Part shown: positions 9,867-17,531 of the stretch, piece by piece | Layout of the letters: each line of letters starts with the position of its first letter | How positions within the stretch are numbered: the first letter of the stretch is position 1 | NCBI RefSeq assembly: GCF_017349355.1 | Contig: NZ_JAFMPM010000008.1 | Location: 1,403,534-1,467,533 of the forward strand | Length of the DNA: 64,000 nucleotides | From: Thiothrix fructosivorans | GTDB lineage: Bacteria; Pseudomonadota; Gammaproteobacteria; Thiotrichales; Thiotrichaceae | Direction of reading: 5' to 3' | Made by a program: the position numbers and the translations under genes | Notes under the pieces: model-generated | What the model was told of the DNA's origin: nothing | The model's database searches: none | What the model saw: the letters and a program-made list of their open reading frames with translations, nothing else

Positions 9867-11509
9867 GGCTTAGCCCCCTTGGCAGGTATTAGGTAGTCCC
9901 ACAATTCCAATAAATGTAACCAGCACCAAGCGCGTTCTTTCGCCTCATCCATGTCCAAGGCAAACAACTGTTCAATCATGACAGGAAGCTCTTGCTCGAC
10001 GGTTGTCCTGTTTGCACCGTCCAAGGTACGCAGCATCTGGAACTCTGCCTGTTCCTGAAGACTGGCTTCTTGGATGGTTTCTTGCGTGGCATCACATAAG
10101 CCATTCCAATCCAGCGTTCCCTGTGGTTCGTTACTATTAAACGTGTCAACGATGCGGTAAAGCTGGCGAATCGGTAACATGCCATCCCCCAATAAACGGT
10201 GCAAACTGGCTTCGGCTACCTGCCAATTTGGAGCGGATGGGTGTCCTGCTGGGCGTGATTGCTGGAGAGCCGTACCGTAGCGCTTTCCAAAATAAGCATC
10301 CAGATCGTCACGGGTCGGGTAATCAACCGATTCCAGCACCAGATAATCCCAGCCATCTTTGTCCCGCCCGTACTTGTCCTTTACCCGTTCTGCCAATTTG
10401 CGGGCAAGGTTTTGGATAATACGTATCGGGGTTTTCGCTTTGCAGAATACAATTCCCGCTGCATGGGTGAATTGCTCTTGCTGCTGGTCATCCAGCTCCC
10501 ATAAACGGGTATGTGTAAAGAACTGTTGCAAAAAGCTGGTTCCTAACCATGCGGGTAAGACAAACAGCATTTCATCGCCGCCCCAGAGTAATGTTTCCAG
10601 ACGAATTGCGGGAAAGTTGCCACCACCGTCTTCTTCATCTTCACTGAAACGTGTCACTGCATCGGGTAATTTGCCGTCCAGCATTTTGGTTATGATGTCC
10701 TCCAAGAACTGGTTGCGCCAAGTCTGGATACAATCATCAAAGGCTTGCTGTGCGGCAATACCATCCTGTCCCGCACCAATCGCTTTTTGTAGGTAGCTGT
10801 CTTGACGTTTGCCGAAGCCATTCCCATCAATATAGATGACAGCCATTTTGCCATTGAGATTGCCGTAGGCTGGGTTTTCACAGAGTGTTTCAATATCAGG
10901 CACAAAACGGTACTTCGCCAGCCTGTTTTGCAAGTCATCGCTCAATCCATTGAGGTAATAACTCTGTTTCTGCTGCCGCCCGTATTCACGGCGTTGGAAA
11001 ACGGACAGGGATAAGTGGCGTTTGGGCTTATCCAGCGTCGCTTGGACTTTGCGTTGTGTACGGTTAGCCGCAATACGGATACCTTCCAGTTCGCATGGCT
11101 CATCCCGGCTGGTGTGTTTGCCTTCAAATACATCAGGGGTAAGTGTCAAAGCGCGTAACTGGCGGAAATGCAATTGCGCCCATAGCTGCCGTTTGGCTTG
11201 CAAGATGTCCCCAGCTTGACAATGTTCCACCAGAAAAGTCAGGTGGCGAAACTGCGGATGTGTCCGCAAGCTCTGCGTCACAGCTTCGGCAATACCCTCG
11301 ATAGCTTTCGTTGAAGCCATTTTCAGGCAGAATAAGCCGGACGATGCCCCCGTGGAAACCGCTTCCAGATCAGCCGCAAACTCTTTTTGGATATGCGTGA
11401 CCGCATCCTTATACAAAAAGCTGCTGCCACGAATCACACTGAGTTGGTCAGTGTCGTAGATATTGGCGTAAAGGTTGACCCCTTCCACCAACAGAAAATG
11501 ATGCCCCAT
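9863..11509 (-). CDS. cas10: Cas10, small HD-less form with a GGDE palm motif
   Basis: This is the signature subunit of a type III effector, 548 residues long against 700-1000 in classic Cas10. No N-terminal HD nuclease motif is seen. The catalytic palm has YIDGNGFG (D228) and LLWGGDEMLF (D312, E313), the GGDE variant of Cas10 GGDD. These are the residues that bind metal for cyclic oligoadenylate synthesis, so cyclase activity is plausible. The N-terminal 60 residues resemble a degenerate palm. The gene begins with ATG after an AGGA Shine-Dalgarno, 17 bp after the SLATT gene, and its 3' end overlaps the next RAMP gene by 4 bp. A cyclase with no DNase points to signalling-based defence. Confidence 0.9.
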   Translation of the reverse strand: MGHHFLLVEGVNLYANIYDTDQLSVIRGSSFLYKDAVTHIQKEFAADLEAVSTGASSGLFCLKMASTKAIEGIAEAVTQSLRTHPQFRHLTFLVEHCQAGDILQAKRQLWAQLHFRQLRALTLTPDVFEGKHTSRDEPCELEGIRIAANRTQRKVQATLDKPKRHLSLSVFQRREYGRQQKQSYYLNGLSDDLQNRLAKYRFVPDIETLCENPAYGNLNGKMAVIYIDGNGFGKRQDSYLQKAIGAGQDGIAAQQAFDDCIQTWRNQFLEDIITKMLDGKLPDAVTRFSEDEEDGGGNFPAIRLETLLWGGDEMLFVLPAWLGTSFLQQFFTHTRLWELDDQQQEQFTHAAGIVFCKAKTPIRIIQNLARKLAERVKDKYGRDKDGWDYLVLESVDYPTRDDLDAYFGKRYGTALQQSRPAGHPSAPNWQVAEASLHRLLGDGMLPIRQLYRIVDTFNSNEPQGTLDWNGLCDATQETIQEASLQEQAEFQMLRTLDGANRTTVEQELPVMIEQLFALDMDEAKERAWCWLHLLELWDYLIPAKGAKP

Positions 11510-11526
11510 AACGTTATCCTTACCGT

Positions 11527-12042
11527 TTATTGATCGACCGCGTGCCGATGTCGCCCTTCTTCAATGTCCTTACGTGCCAGTTCATACGCTTTACGCGGGA
11601 TCACTGGCGCGGTTTGGTTCAGTTCGTCCTTTTTGACCGATAGCTCCAGCAAACGCTTTTTCAGTGCCTGCATGTCTTGCTCGGTGGTGCTGACCAGTTC
11701 GATTTCCCGGAAAATCCGCGCCGCGTTGCGCAAACTCAGGAACTGGTCGCCGTAAGATTTGTGGGTGGAAGCGTGGTCAGACGGCTTTAAAAAAGTCAGC
11801 GTTGCGGTCAGTACCGTGCCAATGGTAGCCAGAATGCCTGCCCAGAAAGCCTGATCGGCAAACGCTGTAGCACCCGCCAGTGCTGTGACCACCGCAGCGG
11901 GCAACCCCAATACCAGATTCCAGCTTTTCCAGTCTTCCGCTGCATTGAAATGCCCTTTGCAGGAATAGGTGCTGTCTTCCTCAATGCGTTGAATTTCCTG
12001 CACCATGTTGGGCAGTAATTCCCCCGTTTCAGCTTGTGGCAT
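11527..12042 (-). CDS. SLATT-domain two-TM protein, candidate CRISPR effector
   Basis: This 171-residue protein has two adjacent hydrophobic helices (about 43-61 and 67-86). An amphipathic C-terminal region follows, with H-x-x-Y and LRNAARIF segments, as in the SLATT family (two-TM effectors known from CD-NTase/SLOG nucleotide-signalling systems). SLATT proteins are thought to permeabilise the membrane when triggered. The start is ATG at 12042, preceded by GGGGG and 10 bp after the cas6 stop. An upstream in-frame start at 12135 lies inside cas6 and is unlikely. Its place between cas6 and cas10 suggests it is the output arm of the Cas10 signal. No CARF or other nucleotide-sensing domain is visible, so the trigger is unknown. 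Confidence 0.75.
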   Translation of the reverse strand: MPQAETGELLPNMVQEIQRIEEDSTYSCKGHFNAAEDWKSWNLVLGLPAAVVTALAGATAFADQAFWAGILATIGTVLTATLTFLKPSDHASTHKSYGDQFLSLRNAARIFREIELVSTTEQDMQALKKRLLELSVKKDELNQTAPVIPRKAYELARKDIEEGRHRHAVDQ

Positions 12043-12052
12043 GTAGCCCCCG

Positions 12053-12991
12053 TTATGTTTCCAGTAAAACCCGTTGTAACTCGTATCGCCCCAACCCCAT
12101 ATTGGTGCTCTTGCCCGTGTGCAACCATTGTCCAAGGTATAAGTATGGCCAAAAGTCAGCCAAGTTCCCGCCTTGTAGAAAAATATCGCCCAACCAGCCT
12201 TTCACCGGCTGTTCACGCTGTTGGCGCGAGGAATAACGCTGCCAGCCCCCTGACCAAACATTGGCTTTGTGGCGGATGTGGGCGGACTGATGTTTGAGTT
12301 CGCCAAAGTCCGCTTCCAGTGGTGAATTGGTGTAAAACTGGTGCAATAAGGAAACGCGCCGCACTACACCCATCAAAAAGCGTTCCACCGCAAAGCCCTC
12401 ACCGTGGTCACCCATATTGGTTGGGGTAATGAAATGAATGCGGGCAGAAGTGGCGGGTTCGGGTATGGTGGGTGGTTCAAGCGGTGCAGCACGGAAGAAA
12501 ATATCATCGGCGTAAATCACGCTGGCATTGCCACACACCGGCAATTGCACCACTTCTTGCAAAGCTGCCCGCCCATAGCCTTTGCCCAAACCGCCTTGCC
12601 CCGCCAATTGCATGGCTTCAATGATTGGGCGCACGTAATGGTTAGCGTGTGCCACCAACAACAGCTTGACGGAAAACCAGTCGCCGGGGTTGAGCCGCCG
12701 CGCTTGCTGGCGTTGCACCCGAAACACATACGGCACGGGAAAGGTAGAAATGGTTTTTAGAATACCGGCATCTTCACGCACTTCTGGCATTTGTGGCTCG
12801 AAAATCCGTGCATACAAACAATCATCCGTATGGACTTCTTGCCCGCAACAATGCAGGTGACGTAATGCATGACCAAATGCTCCGCGCCATAATGAGCCGG
12901 TAAATTCAGGGAAATCAATAGCATCCACTGCCCGAAACAAGAAGCGGTATTCAGCGAATGTTAGTCTGGAAGGGGAGGTTTCAACAGACAC
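12053..12991 (-). CDS. cas6: Stand-alone Cas6 pre-crRNA endonuclease
   Basis: The 312-residue protein matches the Cas6 RAMP pattern. An N-terminal LWRGAFGHALRHLHC segment (about 30-44) is followed by a GGLGKGYGRAAL loop near 133-144. The C-terminal half ends with LYLGQWLHTGKSTNMGLGRYEL, the typical glycine-rich RNA-binding loop. Histidines in the N-terminal half are candidate general acid-base residues. It starts with GTG and has no obvious strong Shine-Dalgarno. It is the first gene of the leftward operon. A second Cas6 domain is fused to RT-Cas1 downstream, so this locus carries two crRNA-processing modules beside two arrays with unrelated repeats. Confidence 0.88.
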   Translation of the reverse strand: MSVETSPSRLTFAEYRFLFRAVDAIDFPEFTGSLWRGAFGHALRHLHCCGQEVHTDDCLYARIFEPQMPEVREDAGILKTISTFPVPYVFRVQRQQARRLNPGDWFSVKLLLVAHANHYVRPIIEAMQLAGQGGLGKGYGRAALQEVVQLPVCGNASVIYADDIFFRAAPLEPPTIPEPATSARIHFITPTNMGDHGEGFAVERFLMGVVRRVSLLHQFYTNSPLEADFGELKHQSAHIRHKANVWSGGWQRYSSRQQREQPVKGWLGDIFLQGGNLADFWPYLYLGQWLHTGKSTNMGLGRYELQRVLLET

Positions 12992-13338
12992 AAGTACAAG
13001 CCCAAAAAAAGATTTATGGGAGTGTAACTTATCTGGGCTGATGAATAAAGCAGCGACTTGTTGATGCCGAGCAGCGGATGTCGGTGTTTCTGGTTCATCG
13101 GTGTTGAATCCGAGGGCGGAACGGCTGTTTCATGTGGATAGCAAAGCGGTGATGGCATTGCTGGAGTTGTGGCTGAAACAAGGGGTTTGAACAGTTATCA
13201 TAAAATCCACCTAAAACTACTTAAATATTGTTATTTTAAATAGTTTTCAACGTGAGGAGTTACCATTCATCGGTGATACCTAACGGTAAAAACACTTGCC
13301 ACTAGACAAACATCCCGCTGCATCGCATCCTATCACGC
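12992..13338. other. Intergenic region between cas6 and tnpB
   Basis: This should hold the promoter of the leftward cas operon, and its last part the left flank of the TnpB element. A rightward open frame ending with TGA near 13190 (a C-terminal-like peptide ending LLELWLKQGV) looks like the tail of a lost gene; I do not recognise it. An AT-rich block lies near 13200-13250. No confident promoter hexamers. Confidence 0.4.
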
Positions 13339-14547
13339 ATGATCATCAGCCACAAAATCCGCCTTGACCCCAACAACAAGCAAGCCACGTACTTGGCGAA
13401 AGCCGCCGGTACAGCGCGGTTTGCTTACAACTGGGCATTGGCAGAATGGCAAATCCAATACGCCACATGGAAAGACGATAACAGCCAACCGAAACCCAAC
13501 CAAATGAGCTTGCGCCGTCAATTAAACGCCATTAAACGCGAACAATTCCCGTGGATGCTGGAAGTCACCAAAAACGCCCCGCAAATGGCGATCATCCAAC
13601 TCGGTGCAGCTTTCAAGAACTTCTTTGCCGGACGTGCGAAATATCCGCAATTCAAAAAGAAAGGCAAAAGCCGCGACAGTTTCACCCTCACCAACGACCA
13701 GTTTGCCCTCGACGCTTGCCGCATCCGCATTCCCAACCTTGGGTTAGTACGGATGCGGGAAACGTTACGCTTTTCCGGCAAAATCCTCTCTGCCACGATC
13801 TCCCGCACCGCTGACCAGTGGTTCGCCAGCATCACCGTGGATACGGATCAAACTCACCTCCCGCCTGCCGAAAACCAAGGCACGGTGGGGGTGGATTTGG
13901 GCGTATCCGCACTGGCAACCCTATCAACGTGGGAAAAAGTCGCAGGGGCGAAACCGCATAAAGCCTTACTTTCCCGCCTGCAACGGCTCTCGCGCAGCCT
14001 GTCCCGCAAGGTCAAAGGCAGTGCCAACCGCCATAAAGCCAAAGTGAAACTGGCAAAACTTCACGCACGTATTGCCAACATCCGCCAAGACAGTTTGCAC
14101 CAGTTCACCACGGATTTGACCCGTCGCTTCCATACCATCGGCATTGAAGATTTGAATGTATCGGGTATGGTGAAAAACCGTCATTTATCCCGTGCTATCA
14201 GTGATATGGGCTTTTTCGAGTTTCGCCGCCAACTGGAATACAAGGCAGAAATGCGCGGCGCGGTGGTCGTGGTGGCTAATCGGTTTTTTGCCTCCAGCAA
14301 AACCTGTTCTGCTGCTGGCTGTGGACACAAAGTGGACAAACTGCCGTTATCAGTACGTGAATGGACTTGCCCTGTTTGCGGCGCAGTCCATGATCGTGAC
14401 GTAAACGCAGCTAAGAATTTAGAAGAATACGCCGTGAGTTACACGGGGTCTGCCTGTGGAGGGGAAGGCGCTGGTCTTGGGCGAAAGCCGAAGACGAAAC
14501 CAGCCCCCGTGAAGCAGGAATTCAACACCATGACTACTTTTAATTAG
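13339..14547 (+). CDS. tnpB: TnpB, RNA-guided nuclease of an IS200/IS605-type element
   Basis: This is a full-length 402-residue TnpB (OrfB). The split RuvC nuclease is intact: VGVDLGVSALAT (first Asp), IGIEDLNVSGM (Glu) and HDRDVNAAKNL (last Asp). A zinc finger of two CxxC-type pairs (CSAAGC and CPVC) lies between the last two. TnpB cuts DNA guided by an omega RNA transcribed from the element 3' end, helping the transposon persist. The 3' end with GTGAAGCAGGAATTC resembles the terminal part of such guides and overlaps the coding end. No TnpA transposase is present, so the element cannot move alone. It sits between the cas operon and an RT remnant. Confidence 0.93.
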   Translation: MIISHKIRLDPNNKQATYLAKAAGTARFAYNWALAEWQIQYATWKDDNSQPKPNQMSLRRQLNAIKREQFPWMLEVTKNAPQMAIIQLGAAFKNFFAGRAKYPQFKKKGKSRDSFTLTNDQFALDACRIRIPNLGLVRMRETLRFSGKILSATISRTADQWFASITVDTDQTHLPPAENQGTVGVDLGVSALATLSTWEKVAGAKPHKALLSRLQRLSRSLSRKVKGSANRHKAKVKLAKLHARIANIRQDSLHQFTTDLTRRFHTIGIEDLNVSGMVKNRHLSRAISDMGFFEFRRQLEYKAEMRGAVVVVANRFFASSKTCSAAGCGHKVDKLPLSVREWTCPVCGAVHDRDVNAAKNLEEYAVSYTGSACGGEGAGLGRKPKTKPAPVKQEFNTMTTFN

Positions 14548-14595
14548 TTATAGGTAGATTTGGGTAGGTTTGAAATAACGGCGCATCACACCAGC

Positions 14596-14892
14596 TTGCT
14601 GGGGAGTGATCGGGGTATTTCACAAGGGGCGATATTGTCGCCGCTGATGTGTAATTTGTACCTGCATGATTTTGACATTGCACTGGAAAAGGCTAATATA
14701 CCGTTTGTGAGGTATGCGGATGATTTTTTGCTGTTTACCTCCAGTAAAGTACAGGCAGAACAGGCACTGGATTATGTGCGCAGCCTGTTGAAGAAGCTGG
14801 ATTTGGAATTGAAAGATGAGAAAACCCGTGTGGTGCGTTCCAGCCCTGAAGTCGTGTTCCTTGGAGAGCGACTTCCTGTGCCGAAACGCTGA
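14596..14892 (+). pseudogene. Reverse-transcriptase remnant with YADD, CRISPR-RT-like
   Basis: An open frame of about 100 residues holds only the RT core: motif B (RGISQGAILSPLMCNLYL), motif C (VRYADDFLLF), motif D (LELKDEKTRVV) and FLGERLPV. It stops just before the leader of array 2. The N-terminal palm with motif A is missing; the sequence upstream is TnpB and its flank. The motifs resemble RTs linked to cas1 rather than retrons. The best reading is the remains of an RT or RT-Cas1 gene that once served array 2, truncated by deletion or by arrival of the TnpB element. An in-frame ATG at 14560 exists, but the sequence before 14596 does not look like RT. Confidence 0.75.
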
Positions 14893-15004
14893 AAAGCCCT
14901 ACTGTTTTTATGGTCTTGTGAGGCTAAACGCAACTTACCTTTTTCATGGGGTCGCGAACACCTTCCAACACACTGAATTCAAAAGGAAATTTTCAAACCT
15001 CAGG
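14893..15004 (+). promoter_or_regulatory. Probable leader of array 2
   Basis: This 112-bp non-coding stretch lies between the RT remnant stop and the first perfect repeat. It is AT-rich (for example TTCAAAAGGAAATTTTC near 14977). The far end of the array has a truncated repeat, which marks that end as the trailer and this one as the leader. No definite promoter hexamers. Confidence 0.5.
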
Positions 15005-17531
15005 GTTTAAGCGGTAGCCTGATTTAGAAGGCGTTAAGACTGTTTCTGCCCATCTTTTGCCCAATGATGTCCGCGTTTAAGCGGTAGCCTGATTTAGAAG
15101 GCGTTAAGACAATATTCTGGCCAACAATAGTGGCATTCCATTTTTGTTTAAGCGGTAGCCTGATTTAGAAGGCGTTAAGACAATATTCTGGCCAACAATA
15201 GTGGCATTCCATTTTTGTTTAAGCGGTAGCCTGATTTAGAAGGCGTTAAGACGATGGTAACCAGCATGCAAACGTTGGAGGGGGAGTTTAAGCGGTAGCC
15301 TGATTTAGAAGGCGTTAAGACGCGGCTGGTGGTTCTTCAGCAAAAGCTACACCAGGTTTAAGCGGTAGCCTGATTTAGAAGGCGTTAAGACTGGAATGTA
15401 TTAGTCCAGTCCGCAGAATCCGCGGGTTTAAGCGGTAGCCTGATTTAGAAGGCGTTAAGACAGAACATTCTGCAAATGCGGAAAAACTCATAGCTGTTTA
15501 AGCGGTAGCCTGATTTAGAAGGCGTTAAGACGGGGAATTTCGCAGTATTAGTCCAATCTGCCCCGTTTAAGCGGTAGCCTGATTTAGAAGGCGTTAAGAC
15601 CAGCAAAAGCTGCAGTAGAAGTTAAAGTCAACGGTTTAAGCGGTAGCCTGATTTAGAAGGCGTTAAGACTAGACCAGCAGACAGAAGTATGGACGCGGAC
15701 AGGGTTTAAGCGGTAGCCTGATTTAGAAGGCGTTAAGACAAAATAGTCTCAACCGTTCCATCAATAGGTTGAGTTTAAGCGGTAGCCTGATTTAGAAGGC
15801 GTTAAGACCCAGCCAGTTTGGCTGATTTCTCTTCAGGTTTTTGTTTAAGCGGTAGCCTGATTTAGAAGGCGTTAAGACTCACGCGCCAGAACATCATCGC
15901 CTTCTAATTTGGTTTAAGCGGTAGCCTGATTTAGAAGGCGTTAAGACAAAACACTTTTTTTGTTCATGACAATACTACCTTGTTTAAGCGGTAGCCTGAT
16001 TTAGAAGGCGTTAAGACATCCAGACAGGACACTTCATCCTGTGTGTAGATCGTTTAAGCGGTAGCCTGATTTAGAAGGCGTTAAGACATATAAGGGTATT
16101 TTTTCATGAATTCTATCAGTTTAAGCGGTAGCCTGATTTAGAAGGCGTTAAGACAATTTCTTTCAGCTCTGGTTTTAACTTCAGAGCTGTTTAAGCGGTA
16201 GCCTGATTTAGAAGGCGTTAAGACTGCCCATTGCTGAGCATAAGCGACTGCCTTATTTGTTTAAGCGGTAGCCTGATTTAGAAGGCGTTAAGACAGAGAA
16301 ATTGTCTCGTAGATAAGATCCTACGAGGTTTAAGCGGTAGCCTGATTTAGAAGGCGTTAAGACGCCTAACGGCATTACCATATATGCCGGATTTGCTGTT
16401 TAAGCGGTAGCCTGATTTAGAAGGCGTTAAGACAGAGAAATTGTCTCGTAGATAAGATCCTACGAGGTTTAAGCGGTAGCCTGATTTAGAAGGCGTTAAG
16501 ACGCCTAACGGCATTACCATATATGCCGGATTTGCTGTTTAAGCGGTAGCCTGATTTAGAAGGCGTTAAGACGTTTACATTCTAGCCTTCCCCACTGGGG
16601 TTGGGCTGTTTAAGCGGTAGCCTGATTTAGAAGGCGTTAAGACCGGGTTCATCGGCTTGCCATTTGAAGCGGCTTGGTTTAAGCGGTAGCCTGATTTAGA
16701 AGGCGTTAAGACCACTACTATTTTGTATTAACTTACCTGTTGCGTTTAAGCGGTAGCCTGATTTAGAAGGCGTTAAGACTACAGTATAATCTGTATACAG
16801 CACTCCCCAAGGTTTAAGCGGTAGCCTGATTTAGAAGGCGTTAAGACTACAGTATAATCTGTATACAGCACTCCCCAAGGTTTAAGCGGTAGCCTGATTT
16901 AGAAGGCGTTAAGACGATGGAAAATAGTGCTACTACTAAGAGTAGCACTAGTTTAAGCGGTAGCCTGATTTAGAAGGCGTTAAGACCCTAGTATGATTAT
17001 CTTTTTCATACTTTGCTAATGTTTAAGCGGTAGCCTGATTTAGAAGGCGTTAAGACCCATTACGAACGGAACCGGACAGTTCGAGAGATGGTTTAAGCGG
17101 TAGCCTGATTTAGAAGGCGTTAAGACACAGCAATACTCATACTAAAAAACCCCATATGGTTTAAGCGGTAGCCTGATTTAGAAGGCGTTAAGACAAGTTC
17201 CGATGGAACCTCTGGGGCTGCAGCAAAGGTTTAAGCGGTAGCCTGATTTAGAAGGCGTTAAGACAGCACGCAATGGCTAGGCCTCTCAACCAGGTTTCCG
17301 TTTAAGCGGTAGCCTGATTTAGAAGGCGTTAAGACGCCCTCCTGGGGCATTTTGTTTTAAAAATTTTACGTTTAAGCGGTAGCCTGATTTAGAAGGCGTT
17401 AAGACCTACCTTTTACGGTCACATAGTCAGTTTGGATTTGTTTAAGCGGTAGCCTGATTTAGAAGGCGTTAAGACGGACAATACCACCTGGAATAAATGG
17501 ATTATTTGTTTAAGCGGTAGCCTGATTTAGA
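15005..17531 (+). CRISPR. CRISPR array 2, leader-proximal part (repeats 1-37)
   Basis: The 36-bp repeat begins GTTTAAGCGGTAGCCTG and ends GAAGGCGTTAAGAC. Thirty-six complete copies occur from 15005 to 17475; copy 37 starts at 17508 and is cut by an insertion sequence after its 24th base. Spacers are 31-35 bp. Several are duplicated: spacers 2 and 3 (15111, 15182), the pair 19-20 repeated as 21-22 (16295-16397 and 16434-16536), and 26 and 27 (16780, 16848). Repeats are essentially invariant. The repeat is unrelated to that of array 1. No cas1 or cas2 of its own is nearby, only an RT remnant before the leader. Confidence 0.98.

Noticed and set aside
13085..13190. Cas gene fragment upstream of TnpB
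   Set aside because: The C-terminal-like peptide does not resemble any Cas family I know and is too short to assign.
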